Notes: generated by a model not told the origin, from the sequence alone. A stretch of 64,000 bases of DNA from JAEYZS01 sp964469265 (GCA_964469265.1 CAYXYF010000011.1:1-64000); one strand, 5' to 3'. Positions 9,113 to 18,551 are shown, counted from the stretch's first letter. Numbers and translations are program-made.

Positions 9113-10606
9113 TCACTGTGGAATATCGATAATTTGCCCTGGTCTAATGACCCGCGGATCAATGTCTTGGTTTGCTTGCATGATACTATCAATGCTAATC
9201 CTAAACTGTTTTGAAATGTCGTAGATCGTATCACCCTTTTCAACTCGGTAACTCACAGTTGTTCCTGATAGATTTTCACGCGCACGCTTAACTGGTGCAG
9301 TACTCAAGAAAGTCACAAATCTTTGTTCTTCGTTTAGAGGAACACGGACCTTTGTCCGAGCTGGAATCCGAACAGAACCGCGAACAATTAAGTTTGAAAA
9401 GTGTGGATTTAAATTAATGATTTCTTTTGGGTCATTACCATAAAACTCTTTTAAGTCTTTAAACGAAAGAGATCTTTGTATTCGTGTTTCAAAATATGGA
9501 ACTTCGTCTGCCCACTTCACATCACCAAAATATTTATTAGCATTTTTTTCTATTTCAATTGCCGCAAGAAAGCTGGGATAAAAACTTTCAGAAGCAAATC
9601 CAAATCTCGAGGTCGGGTTGGTTCCATAGATTTCAGCAAGATTCTTCGTACCAGCTTTTTCGACGATTCGTCTGATTCCAGCTGCGCCATAGTTATATGC
9701 CGTTACTGCCAGAGGCCAACTCTCCAACGTTTTGTAATTTTGTCTCAGGAGCTTTGCTGCTGCGTGAGCCGCAATAACAGGATCGTTTCTTTCGTCAATC
9801 GTAGCGTTAACGGTCATATAGAGCCTGCCAGTACTTCTCATGAACTGCCAGACTCCACTTGCTCCAACTCTTGAACGTGCTCTTATATTAAAGGAACTTT
9901 CAACAAACGGAAGACGCGTGAGCTCTTTTGGCATCTTGTATTCAGCAAAAATTTCCTCAATCTCTCGGATGTAGCGCCCCGAATAGTAAATTCCTTGTAT
10001 AAATCTATCTCGCTGACCCAGCTGAAATCTTAGGCGTCCCTTTTTTGATGCTTCGATAAATTTGTTCTCGTCAGTTATGGACTCAAACATCTTCCAGTAG
10101 CGCAACTCTTCACGGTTAATCTGCTTCGGATCCGTTACAGTTTGAAGTTTTTCAAGAATCGCTATAACACTGTCTCTTTTGTCGTCAATAAACTTCTTCT
10201 GTGCTTTGTACCTTTCACGGCTTGAGAGAGATTTGTCTCGGTCAATATGAGTAAAGTCCACTGGGATGTAAACCAGATGCGGGTACCGACTATCGTGCAA
10301 AACCCCCTGCGAGGTTGTATATTTCGAATAAATATCGACCCAGAACTGAACTCGCTCCTTCAGGGCTTCAGGCACTTTGAAGGTGTCTTGATTATATCCT
10401 ACGATGCCAGTTTGATCAGCGTAGTTTGGCGCAATCCATTTTCTCTTATTGGTGTCAGGTAAAATATCTTCTTTGTCGATTCCTTGGTTTTTCTCTTCGA
10501 CTTCTTGAGTGTGTTCAGCAAGTTGCTGCTCTTCTTCTTGAGACATCTCGTTGACCGTTGCACACGCGATGAGAACCAACAATAAAAACAAAAATAATTT
10601 TTTCAT
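9113..10606 (-). CDS. MltD-like lytic transglycosylase lipoprotein with LysM
   Basis: The 497-residue protein has a lipobox (VLIAC, Cys15), so it is probably membrane-anchored. It has a long N-terminal linker and a soluble-lytic-transglycosylase domain at about 215-340. Catalytic Glu236 lies in LPFVESSFN, followed by the GASGVWQFM and AYNYGAAGI motifs of the family. A LysM domain at 451-497 (YRVEKGDTIYDISKQF) should bind glycan. It cleaves the MurNAc-GlcNAc bond of peptidoglycan to 1,6-anhydro products. It sits one base from the PBP4-type gene, giving a glycan cutter and a peptide cutter together, fitting cell-wall remodelling or attack on prey wall. Confidence 0.9.
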   Translation of the reverse strand: MKKLFLFLLLVLIACATVNEMSQEEEQQLAEHTQEVEEKNQGIDKEDILPDTNKRKWIAPNYADQTGIVGYNQDTFKVPEALKERVQFWVDIYSKYTTSQGVLHDSRYPHLVYIPVDFTHIDRDKSLSSRERYKAQKKFIDDKRDSVIAILEKLQTVTDPKQINREELRYWKMFESITDENKFIEASKKGRLRFQLGQRDRFIQGIYYSGRYIREIEEIFAEYKMPKELTRLPFVESSFNIRARSRVGASGVWQFMRSTGRLYMTVNATIDERNDPVIAAHAAAKLLRQNYKTLESWPLAVTAYNYGAAGIRRIVEKAGTKNLAEIYGTNPTSRFGFASESFYPSFLAAIEIEKNANKYFGDVKWADEVPYFETRIQRSLSFKDLKEFYGNDPKEIINLNPHFSNLIVRGSVRIPARTKVRVPLNEEQRFVTFLSTAPVKRARENLSGTTVSYRVEKGDTIYDISKQFRISIDSIMQANQDIDPRVIRPGQIIDIPQ

Positions 10607-10607
10607 A

Positions 10608-12041
10608 TTACAAACTCGTTATATTCATAGCCGCTCTATCGAATAGGTCGCGGGCATTCGACTCTTTGCCTTTTCCATTATACACAAATACAAAAGTATA
10701 TACCTCTCCTTTTGAATTTGCAGCGTAACCAGCTAAACCCACCACTCCTGACAGAAGGCCAGTCTTAGCTCGAATCAGCCGGCTCTCTTTTAAGCTCTTC
10801 ATCCTGCTTGAAAGAGTTCCCTCATGGTTTGGCACAGCCATCGTGCTAAGGAGGTAAGACGAAATGGCAAAATCCGCCTTTGCTCGAGTCATTAACAGAC
10901 CTAAGTCTTGCGGGCTAATTTTATTATCATTTGAGAACCCAGAGGGGCTCACAAAGTCATAAGAAGTTCGCTTTAAGCCATAGTTTGTTTCTAGAATTTC
11001 TTTAATAAGGTCAACGCCAGTTCCAATATTTCCCTGTTTGCCCGTTCTTTTCACGACGATATTTTTTGTCAGGGCCTCTGCTAGGAAGTTGTTAGAGTAT
11101 TTCATCATTCCATCGATTAAGGCATAATAAGTCCAACCCTTCACTTCCGAGAGGAGTTGGGACTTTGAAGGAACTTTAGTGATTTCTACGTCTTCGTTTT
11201 CCACCACGATGTCTCTTTGTTTTAAAAATGAAATTAGGTTTTTTGCAGTCCAAAGATGAGGGTAGGTCACGTTGACATACTTGACCGCTTCAGGGCGGTT
11301 TGCACCCATGCTCCCTGACACCAGTAGAGTTTCACCATCCTTATTTTTTTGTTTATCAATAATTATTGCAGGAAACTTTGACCCTTTAACCGTCGTGGTC
11401 TTATTGATGACTTTAAAATAATCAGACGGGGGATCCACTTGGACACGAAGGGGTTGTCCGACTTTACTTGGCGAAACATATACATTAGCCGTATTCCAGT
11501 TAAAAGAAACTCCTGCTACTGGAGCATCATAAGCGCGGCTTACCCTTCTGTCTTTCCTGCTATCATCAAAATAATTCTCATCAAATATAGACCCGTCAAC
11601 TCGGATTGGACCTTTAATTTTTTTGATACCTGTGCGTGCTAAGTTGTTCACCAAAACCCACATGTTCTCAGAGATTAAGCTCGGATCACCGTGCCCTTGA
11701 ATGTATAACGGTCCATCTAAGTAAGTTTCATTTAAAGAGCCCACGGAACGCAGCTCCGTTATATTACGCTCTTCTGGTGCAAAAACTTTAAACGCGGCAA
11801 TCCCGGTAAGTATTTTAGATAAAGAGGCTGGAACAAATTTTTTCTCTGCGTTGTTTTCGTACACAATTCCGTTAGGTCCTGCGACATAAATTCCTAAATC
11901 GTTAAGCGATATTCCGCCCTTTTTAAAAATACTTTCTAAAGACTTTGATTGGCTTTTCGGGTCGGATGGATTTGCTTCGACGAAGTTATTAACAATCCCA
12001 AAGAAACTTAAGAAAATAACGAGTAAGAGCATGTGTTTCAT
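10608..12041 (-). CDS. dacB: PBP4-type D-Ala-D-Ala carboxypeptidase/endopeptidase
   Basis: This is a peptidase S13 family protein of 477 residues. The three penicillin-binding motifs are present: SLSK (nucleophile Ser73 with Lys76), YSNN as the SxN motif, and KTG in RAKTGLLSG near the C-terminus. A signal peptide precedes them. It removes terminal D-Ala or cleaves peptide crosslinks in the periplasm. In Bdellovibrio, secreted PBP4-family enzymes help round the prey cell, and this one could serve prey entry or self-wall turnover. I start it at the ATG at 12041, behind a run of G (ribosome-binding site), rather than the upstream in-frame start at 12062. Confidence 0.9.
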   Translation of the reverse strand: MKHMLLLVIFLSFFGIVNNFVEANPSDPKSQSKSLESIFKKGGISLNDLGIYVAGPNGIVYENNAEKKFVPASLSKILTGIAAFKVFAPEERNITELRSVGSLNETYLDGPLYIQGHGDPSLISENMWVLVNNLARTGIKKIKGPIRVDGSIFDENYFDDSRKDRRVSRAYDAPVAGVSFNWNTANVYVSPSKVGQPLRVQVDPPSDYFKVINKTTTVKGSKFPAIIIDKQKNKDGETLLVSGSMGANRPEAVKYVNVTYPHLWTAKNLISFLKQRDIVVENEDVEITKVPSKSQLLSEVKGWTYYALIDGMMKYSNNFLAEALTKNIVVKRTGKQGNIGTGVDLIKEILETNYGLKRTSYDFVSPSGFSNDNKISPQDLGLLMTRAKADFAISSYLLSTMAVPNHEGTLSSRMKSLKESRLIRAKTGLLSGVVGLAGYAANSKGEVYTFVFVYNGKGKESNARDLFDRAAMNITSL

Positions 12042-12102
12042 TGAAATATCCCCCCGATACATATAAAATCATTCCATGCAGCTGGGGTACATTCAACTTT
12101 TA

Positions 12103-13611
12103 ATGAAGAAAATTTTTGTATTAGCATCTCTCGTGATTTCAGTATTCACGGGGTGCACAAAGAACAATTATGACCCAAAAGAAAGCATCACTATCACATT
12201 CACTGCACATCCAAAAAGTATTGATCCACGAATCTCAACAGACGCTACTGGGCAACGATTAAACAGTTTAATATTTAGTGCCCTCGTGCGAACTGATTCT
12301 GTCGTCGACATTAAGGGCGAAGCTGCTTACAAGTGGGATTATAAAAATAAGGTTTATACTTTTTATCTCAGAAACGGACTGACATTCCCTGACGGAGCGC
12401 CCCTCACTGAAGAAGACGTCCTATTCTCATTTGAAGAATATCTTAAACCATCTAGCCCTTTTAAAAGCTCATTTGAACTCATTGACCGCGTGGAAGCAGA
12501 TTTCTCAGGGGAGGAGCCTATAGTTAAAGTTGTACTCAAAGAGTTTTCGGCAGTCTTTTTAACAGACTTATCGCTGTTAAAATTGCTACCGAAAAAAGTT
12601 GTACAAAAACATGGAGACCAGTTTGGTGAGCATCTTGTGGGTACAGGAGCTTTTAAGATCGTTGAGCGAAACTTAAACGGAATCGTACTTGAAGCACGAC
12701 CAAATCATCCGATCTACGAGCCAAAATTTAAGTACGCCGTCTTCAAAGTCATTCAAGATGACAGCACTCGTTTTTTAAATGCCTATAAGGGCGCCCTTGA
12801 TATCGTTCAGTTCGGACTTCCGTTAACTAAAATTTCTTATATTGAGCAACAACATAAATACAATGTTTATAAATACCCTGGTTCTTCGATGAACTATATG
12901 CTCTTAAACCTTAAAGATAAGGATTTTCAGAATAAAAAATTTCGTTGGGCGATTTCTAGGGCTATTGATCGTGAAGCGATCATCAAATATAAACTAGAGG
13001 GCTATGGGGAAACGGCCACGTCGCTTCTTCCGAGCAATAACCCCTATCATAATTCAGAGCTTAAACCAGTACAGTACGATCCAGAATTTGCAAAAAAGGA
13101 AATCGCCAAGCTGAATCTTAAAAATAAAGAGTTCATCATTAAGACCTCTAATAACCCCGAGGTTATCGAGTACGCGCGGGTTATTGCCTCGCAACTCACG
13201 AACGCTGGCCTCAACGTTAAACTTCAGAGCTACGAGTGGGGAACGTTCTATGGTGATGTGCGAGCTGGGAACTTTCAAATGGCAATCATGCGTTGGGTAG
13301 GACTCACTGACCCCGATATTTATAGATTGGCGTTTCACTCTCGAGAATTTCCACCTGGGCGCAATCGTGGTTTTTATAACAACTCAAAGCTTGATCCGAT
13401 GCTTGACGAAGGTATTACGATAGAAGACATCGAAAAACGAAAAAAGCATTATAATGCCATTCAAAAAGTCATTTTTGATGATCAAATTATTATTCCTCTC
13501 TGGTATAATACGCTGGTAGATATTATTCATAAGCGATTAAAGGGTTACATCCCGCCCGTAAACGGTGATTTAAGTCCTATTTACGAAATTGAGATTGACG
13601 GCAACAACTGA
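12103..13611 (+). CDS. Oligopeptide-type ABC transporter substrate-binding lipoprotein
   Basis: This family 5 (OppA/DppA-like) solute-binding protein has 502 residues from the ATG at 12103. A lipoprotein signal with lipobox VFTGC anchors it in the membrane. Family features include the early ITITFTAHPKSIDP region, LVGTGAFKIVER, and the AISRAIDREAI helix. It should capture peptides or similar ligands for import. No permease or ATPase gene is in this window, so it is either an orphan binding protein or feeds a transporter encoded elsewhere. An earlier in-frame ATG at 12076 exists, but starting at 12103 gives a proper lipoprotein signal. It is divergent from dacB. Confidence 0.88.
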   Translation: MKKIFVLASLVISVFTGCTKNNYDPKESITITFTAHPKSIDPRISTDATGQRLNSLIFSALVRTDSVVDIKGEAAYKWDYKNKVYTFYLRNGLTFPDGAPLTEEDVLFSFEEYLKPSSPFKSSFELIDRVEADFSGEEPIVKVVLKEFSAVFLTDLSLLKLLPKKVVQKHGDQFGEHLVGTGAFKIVERNLNGIVLEARPNHPIYEPKFKYAVFKVIQDDSTRFLNAYKGALDIVQFGLPLTKISYIEQQHKYNVYKYPGSSMNYMLLNLKDKDFQNKKFRWAISRAIDREAIIKYKLEGYGETATSLLPSNNPYHNSELKPVQYDPEFAKKEIAKLNLKNKEFIIKTSNNPEVIEYARVIASQLTNAGLNVKLQSYEWGTFYGDVRAGNFQMAIMRWVGLTDPDIYRLAFHSREFPPGRNRGFYNNSKLDPMLDEGITIEDIEKRKKHYNAIQKVIFDDQIIIPLWYNTLVDIIHKRLKGYIPPVNGDLSPIYEIEIDGNN

Positions 13612-13634
13612 ACAGAGAAAGGACTCTCAGTATT

Positions 13635-14552
13635 ATGGAAATGAAGCATCGTCACTGGCTGTATTACGTTTGGGCGCCCTTGATTATCACATGGGGGCTT
13701 GATCGCATTACAAAAGTCATAGCCGTCGAGCACGTGTCATCGCTAAAGATGTATGGGTTCATTGGTTTTGTGAAACATCACAACTACGGTGCGATGTTAG
13801 GGCTGTTCTCTGACTTACCCCCGGTTTTACGGATTGTCTCTCTTTCCACTGGCGGCGCATTCTTAATTTTTATTTTCTTTGTTATTCAATATCTTCTTCC
13901 TTCACGGCTTACTGTTTTACGCACTGGTCTTGCTATTCTTTTAGGTGGAATATTAGGTAACGTTGCAGACCGAATTGCATGGGGATATATCGTTGATTTT
14001 ATTATTCTTGGAAACTATTCCATCACTACCCCTGCATTCAACGTCGCTGATATGGTTCAATGGGTTGGTTACGCGATGATTATTTACTCTCTCTTTAAAG
14101 ACGGTAAAAAATTATGGCCAGAAAACGACACCCGAAAAATGTTTCTCGTTAACCCTCAGTTTCAGATCAAGTATTCCATAAAACTTGTGGCACTGGGTTT
14201 GTCCTTTGCTATTATTGCAGCTGTTTATAGTTACACCTACATGAAAGTGACAATTATTGATTTGATTGGACATCAAGTTCATATCGAAGATAAGTTTCTT
14301 ATTCCTTTTATTTTAACCTTTTCCTTAGTGAGCCTCGCATTTATTATCTTTTTATTCTTTGTAGGACTCATGCTGTCTCATAGAGCCGCAGGCCCACTTT
14401 ACGCCTTTGAAAAGTTCTTAGAAGATTTATCACGAGGAAAAGTAAGACCACTAAAATTGCGCTCGGGTGATGAGTTCCAGCACCTCGAAGAACTTGCTGA
14501 GAAGTTAGGAGAAAAACTAAAGGCTCATCTTGAAAAGACAAAAAACAACTAA
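13635..14552 (+). CDS. lspA: Signal peptidase II fused to a HAMP-like C-terminal domain
   Basis: The 305-residue protein begins with a four-helix signal peptidase II domain (about 1-160). The family motifs are intact: HNYGAMLGLF, GNVADR with Asp112, and FNVAD with Asp139 (the two catalytic aspartates). It should cleave the signal peptide of prolipoproteins in the inner membrane. Unlike ordinary LspA (about 160-170 residues) it carries 145 extra residues. These comprise a helix at 181-203, a short outside loop, a helix at 221-246, and a cytoplasmic HAMP-like segment at 247-300 (RAAGPLYAFEKFLEDLSRG and GDEFQHLEELAEKL). It lies 23 bases after the binding-protein gene. See findings. Confidence 0.85.
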   Translation: MEMKHRHWLYYVWAPLIITWGLDRITKVIAVEHVSSLKMYGFIGFVKHHNYGAMLGLFSDLPPVLRIVSLSTGGAFLIFIFFVIQYLLPSRLTVLRTGLAILLGGILGNVADRIAWGYIVDFIILGNYSITTPAFNVADMVQWVGYAMIIYSLFKDGKKLWPENDTRKMFLVNPQFQIKYSIKLVALGLSFAIIAAVYSYTYMKVTIIDLIGHQVHIEDKFLIPFILTFSLVSLAFIIFLFFVGLMLSHRAAGPLYAFEKFLEDLSRGKVRPLKLRSGDEFQHLEELAEKLGEKLKAHLEKTKNN

Positions 14553-15379
14553 GTGTCGACGATTTCTGTTTCGACAATTTTTGATAAATAGAAGCGCTTA
14601 ACTTTTGAATCCGTCTCAGTATTCCCAAAAATAAAATCGCCGTCAGGAGACCTCACCACAGCGTGAACTTTAATTTTTTCATCGCGTCTTGAGTTTCCTG
14701 CTTTGTAAATAACTCGGACTATCTTTGATTGTTGAACACCATCGATTAAATTTTTAAAAGTTGGATTCTTTTTTAATTCGTGAAGATAAAAGTTATTCCA
14801 TGACAAAGACCGCCCCTGAATGTCGTAGAGATCTTTTAAAGTTTTATCCCATCCCACTTTCTCAAAACACTTCATGGCGACGTTAAGGCACGAAATTGCA
14901 TCATCGTAAGCCCTATGCGCCTGGTTCCTTGGTAGATCAAAGAACTCCACTAGAGTTTGCAGCTTATGGTTTACACTCTCAGGAAATATTCGCCGTGCAA
15001 GAAGTGACGTGCACAAGGCTGGAGTCGAAGGTGCAATAAACCCTTTTTTCTCAAACTCTATTCCCACAAATCCCATATCAAAGGGACAATGATGTGCAAT
15101 AACAACTGAGTCCTTTATAAAACGATAGAACTCTTCGATTTTTTCTTCTATCGGTGGGCTATTGGCAACCATCTCATTGGTAATCCCATGGATGCCTATA
15201 ATAAAGTCTGACATTTTTTTTGTAGGTTTTATTAAAGATTTAAACTCATCAATAATCTGACCGCCTTTCCATTTTACGGCAGCTATTTCACAGATTTCCG
15301 ATTCAAGGGGGTATCCACCTGAGGTTTCTGTATCAAAGGCAACAAGGGTCAGATCTTTAATTATAGTTGTCGGATGCAT
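14549..15379 (-). CDS. DnaQ-like 3'-5' exonuclease with extra C-terminal domain
   Basis: The N-terminal ~175 residues form a DEDDh exonuclease domain: Asp16 and Glu18 in FDTETSG, Asp101 in HHCPFDMGF, and His155 with Asp160 in HRAYDD. This resembles the epsilon proofreading subunit of DNA polymerase III or RNase T-type enzymes. The C-terminal ~75 residues (QSKIVRVIYKAG through RFYLSKIVETEI) look like a WYL-type beta domain, which commonly binds ligands or nucleic acid. The protein lacks polymerase features, so it may be a repair or RNA-processing nuclease rather than the replicative proofreader. Its 3' end overlaps lspA by 4 bases (convergent). Confidence 0.82.
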   Translation of the reverse strand: MHPTTIIKDLTLVAFDTETSGGYPLESEICEIAAVKWKGGQIIDEFKSLIKPTKKMSDFIIGIHGITNEMVANSPPIEEKIEEFYRFIKDSVVIAHHCPFDMGFVGIEFEKKGFIAPSTPALCTSLLARRIFPESVNHKLQTLVEFFDLPRNQAHRAYDDAISCLNVAMKCFEKVGWDKTLKDLYDIQGRSLSWNNFYLHELKKNPTFKNLIDGVQQSKIVRVIYKAGNSRRDEKIKVHAVVRSPDGDFIFGNTETDSKVKRFYLSKIVETEIVDT

Positions 15380-15380
15380 C

Positions 15381-16016
15381 TCACTGCTTTTCTGGAGGGG
15401 GTTGCGTCAACACCCTTCCTACTAGTCGTTCTGAAGTCACGGGTCCAAATCTGGTAGAATCGAATCCACCGCGTGGATTGTTTCCAAAGACAAAGTAAGC
15501 GCCTGGCTTAATACCTTCTTTGAAAGTCTCCTCGTACAATCGAACCATACGCGATTTCCTATCTGAGAAAGTATATACCTCGTTTTTGCTGTTTGTCATC
15601 TCGCTTCCATTGATTAAGACCTGAAATTGTTTTTCTGAAGTTTCGTTAACAGCAAACTTATCACCAGGGACCATCTTAACATATTTAAATAATGGCTCAT
15701 CCCGACCTGGTGATTTAATCATAACAATTTCACCGCGCTGAGCCTTATTGCACGCGTAATAATTTGCTTGAACTTTTACCTTCGTACCAGGAGTAAAAAT
15801 GTCGCTTTCTGATGCTGGAACGACAACTTCCACCTCTTTTGTTTTACAATTTGCTCCAGCCTTTAATGTTCCATCGGGATTCCATGTGTCTTTTTCAAAA
15901 TGGATTTCAGAGAGTGTTGCTTCTTTTTTTAACGAGTAAATCAAACCACCTGCAATCAACACAACACCTAAGCCGACGATGATTATGGGAAATAAATTAT
16001 CTTTGATTTTTTTCAT
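15381..16016 (-). CDS. Signal peptidase I-like (S26) membrane protein
   Basis: This 211-residue protein has one N-terminal membrane helix (11-28). The S26 fold is recognisable from the lysine box KYVKMVPGD (Lys111 as likely general base) and the GNNPRGGFDSTRFGPV box at 178-193, close to the family's GDNR-x-SxDSR motif. The serine box is degenerate: the usual SGxSMxP is replaced by ASESDIFTPG, where Ser71 could still be the nucleophile but the Met is an Asp. It might be an active but divergent leader peptidase, or a non-catalytic relative. Its start is directly upstream of the exonuclease gene on the same strand. Confidence 0.72.
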   Translation of the reverse strand: MKKIKDNLFPIIIVGLGVVLIAGGLIYSLKKEATLSEIHFEKDTWNPDGTLKAGANCKTKEVEVVVPASESDIFTPGTKVKVQANYYACNKAQRGEIVMIKSPGRDEPLFKYVKMVPGDKFAVNETSEKQFQVLINGSEMTNSKNEVYTFSDRKSRMVRLYEETFKEGIKPGAYFVFGNNPRGGFDSTRFGPVTSERLVGRVLTQPPPEKQ

Positions 16017-16116
16017 AAGATTTTGCCTCTTCTCGATGCGTACGATCTACTATAGCATAAATCATATATGACCCTGATATATCTATTTGAAGATGTCTTA
16101 CATTAGTCTAGTGATT

Positions 16117-16719
16117 TTAGTAGATAGTGTCGTTGTACAAAATCCCTTGAAGACCAGATCGCAGAGTTAAGTTGGGTGTCGTGATAAGTAAATCGCCCGT
16201 ACGCCCATAAACTATACCCGCACTAGCGTGAACAGTTAGGCCGCCACCTACGCCAAAAACTCCACCTGAAGTGACAGCAAAGCCTGGAAGTGCTTCAGCG
16301 GCCATAGAGTAATCCACATCACGGAGCGCGGCGTATAAACTGATTTTTCCATCTGGCATTTTTGCTTTTACTTTGAACGGAATAATTCTTGGCTGAAACG
16401 GATTCGGCACAGGATATTCAATTCTTAAAACGCCATTGTTACATTCGCCGATCGGAACACCTGATGCGTCCACCCAAGCCGATGGGTTTGTCATCGAAGA
16501 AGGAAAAACATCATAATTTCCACTTGCGGCCAGAATCTTTAATTCGCTTGTGTACTTAGGGCAAACTCCATGGAGAACAATTTTTGAATTTCCGCCATTA
16601 CGCTCGATCTCATGGCTCGTGATCGAGACGCTATCAATAGCATCTTCATCTTCGACTTTTGCCATACAGCCGACTAGAAAAATAGTCATTAGAATGTAGA
16701 AATAACGAAGGCTTTTCAT
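16117..16719 (-). CDS. Hypothetical lipoprotein
   Basis: This is a 200-residue protein with a lipoprotein signal (LMTIFLVGC). The middle part reads like a beta-sandwich domain with paired cysteines, and the tail is Gly- and Val-rich (GVFGVGGGLTVHASAGIVYG). I recognise no family. I use the ATG at 16719; a GTG three codons upstream is an alternative. It is followed by 100 non-coding bases before the S26-like gene. It lies downstream of motB on the same strand but is separated by about 70 bases. Confidence 0.6.
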   Translation of the reverse strand: MKSLRYFYILMTIFLVGCMAKVEDEDAIDSVSITSHEIERNGGNSKIVLHGVCPKYTSELKILAASGNYDVFPSSMTNPSAWVDASGVPIGECNNGVLRIEYPVPNPFQPRIIPFKVKAKMPDGKISLYAALRDVDYSMAAEALPGFAVTSGGVFGVGGGLTVHASAGIVYGRTGDLLITTPNLTLRSGLQGILYNDTIY

Positions 16720-16788
16720 AACACTCACTTATCGGCGTTTTCGTCAAACTGCTCAACACTATCTTATTATGAGACGTATCAATCTGAT

Positions 16789-17673
16789 CTACTTCTTATT
16801 GGCAGGTCTTTTTTGTTGTGATGCTCGTTTTACAAATGTTTCGTACGGATTTGAGCCCTTCACTTCTTTATCAAAAACTTCCTCTAACGGGCGTGGCTTT
16901 CGACCATCTGGCAGAAACTCTTTTTGAGAAATATCAAATACAATCATGCCACTTCTTGTCTGACTTTGAGACACCGTGTTTTTACTCGCCTTGCTAAATC
17001 CTATGAGATCATTAGAGTTATGCTCAAAAGTTGAACCCACTTTATTTTGGATTATATCAAGTCGGCTCTTCGCAATCCATTCCGCATCTCTATGAGAGAA
17101 GACAGACTCCGAGTAGAAAAAGTTCGATCTAATTTCCACCTTAGAATACTCAAGCCCCTGCGTTACAGCTTCAATCTTCTTCATTGTATCTACGAAACTA
17201 CGAGATGGCTTGTTACTATTTGGTTCAAATAAGAATCTATCTGGAATTTCAAAAGTCACCCGGTCCGATTCGACATTCACATTGGCCGCCATCTCACCCA
17301 GCTCTTGAGCAATATGATGAAGAACAACTTTTTTTGAACCCATCGCCATAAGATTTGGCGTAAAGTCAGCCGGTTGCATAAAATCTTGGACTGTCTTCAG
17401 AGGCTGATTTACTAGGTCGAGAAAAAGCTTTTCCAACGTGATCTCCGCACCATAACTTGTAAACTGATGCTCCATCATGCTCGGTCCCGTGAAATATGAT
17501 GCGACCTGCTTTTTAACTTCGTCAGATTGGTTGAGTAACCACATAACGAGGAAGAAACACATCATCGCAGTCATGAAGTCAGCAAACGCAACTTTCCATG
17601 CCCCACCGTGGTGACCGTGTCCCGCCTCGGTGATCTTTTTTATTACGATGACTTTTTTTTCTTCCTTTGCCAT
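16789..17673 (-). CDS. motB: Flagellar stator protein MotB
   Basis: The 294-residue protein has the MotB signature: a short cytoplasmic N-terminus (AGHGHHGGAWKVAFADFMTAMM), one membrane helix carrying the essential proton-path Asp32, and a periplasmic OmpA-like domain at about 145-260 that should grip peptidoglycan. The C-terminal tail is basic and lysine-rich. With MotA it forms the ion-driven stator that turns the flagellum. It starts 17 bases after motA, clearly in one operon. Confidence 0.95.
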   Translation of the reverse strand: MAKEEKKVIVIKKITEAGHGHHGGAWKVAFADFMTAMMCFFLVMWLLNQSDEVKKQVASYFTGPSMMEHQFTSYGAEITLEKLFLDLVNQPLKTVQDFMQPADFTPNLMAMGSKKVVLHHIAQELGEMAANVNVESDRVTFEIPDRFLFEPNSNKPSRSFVDTMKKIEAVTQGLEYSKVEIRSNFFYSESVFSHRDAEWIAKSRLDIIQNKVGSTFEHNSNDLIGFSKASKNTVSQSQTRSGMIVFDISQKEFLPDGRKPRPLEEVFDKEVKGSNPYETFVKRASQQKRPANKK

Positions 17674-17690
17674 TACTTCCTACTTGTAGA

Positions 17691-18551
17691 TTATGCAGCT
17701 TTTTTAGTTTCGCGAGTTGATGCATCCATTTCTTCAAATGACGGTCTATCGTTTGGATAAATAGAACGTCTTGCATATTCCACGCAAACAAGTGGCGGCG
17801 CACCTTTTTGAAGTGCAACCATTGCTGCCTTAATAACTTTTAAGTAGCGCCCATCTGATTCCATGTTCTTTTGAATCTTTCCTGCAAGAGGACCAAACAT
17901 ACAATAACCAGCCATAACCCCAAAGAATGTACCAACAAGTGCTGCCGCGACTGAGGCACCGATGGCGTCAGTTCCTTCACTTAACTTTGACATCGTTAAG
18001 ATAACCCCTTGAACCGCAGCAACAATCCCCAGACCTGGCATGGAGTCTGCTGTAACAGCCATGATGTTATAGGCGTTATGTTCTTCTTCATGGATAACTT
18101 TAATATCTTGGTCTAAGAGATCATCAACGTCATATTGAGATAAGTCGGCTGAAAGCGTGATTTTCATAGTGTCACAAAGAAAATCAACGGCGTGATGATT
18201 TTTTAAGAAGTTCGGGTACGCTTTAAATATTTCACTGTTCATTGGATCTTCAATGTGCTTTTCCACAGCTTGAGGGCCGTCTTTTCTGAAAACTTGGAAA
18301 AGTCTGTAGAGGAGTTGGAGTAAATCAAGGTAATCACTTTTCTTTAACCCGCCACCGATCAGGGCTCGAATCGACATCCCAACGACCGCTTTTATCGATG
18401 ACATTGGAGATGAGATAATCATCGCACCGAGCGCTCCACCGAAAATAACCATATACTCCGTAGGCTGCCACATGATGCGCATTTGCCCGCCGTGGAGGAC
18501 ATACCCTCCGAAGACCATGCCGAATACGACTAAAAATCCAACTATGCCCAT
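17691..18551 (-). CDS. motA: Flagellar stator protein MotA
   Basis: This 286-residue protein belongs to the longer, E. coli-type MotA family with four membrane segments (about 1-22, 30-50, 172-192 and 203-222). It has a large cytoplasmic loop and the conserved GLGIVAAVQGVILTM and AALVGTFFGVMAGY helices. It pairs with MotB to convert ion flow to torque on the rotor. The gene has a strong ribosome-binding site (GAGGAG, 5 bases before ATG). It is divergent from dsbD, and a FliA-like promoter candidate lies just upstream. Confidence 0.95.
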   Translation of the reverse strand: MGIVGFLVVFGMVFGGYVLHGGQMRIMWQPTEYMVIFGGALGAMIISSPMSSIKAVVGMSIRALIGGGLKKSDYLDLLQLLYRLFQVFRKDGPQAVEKHIEDPMNSEIFKAYPNFLKNHHAVDFLCDTMKITLSADLSQYDVDDLLDQDIKVIHEEEHNAYNIMAVTADSMPGLGIVAAVQGVILTMSKLSEGTDAIGASVAAALVGTFFGVMAGYCMFGPLAGKIQKNMESDGRYLKVIKAAMVALQKGAPPLVCVEYARRSIYPNDRPSFEEMDASTRETKKAA

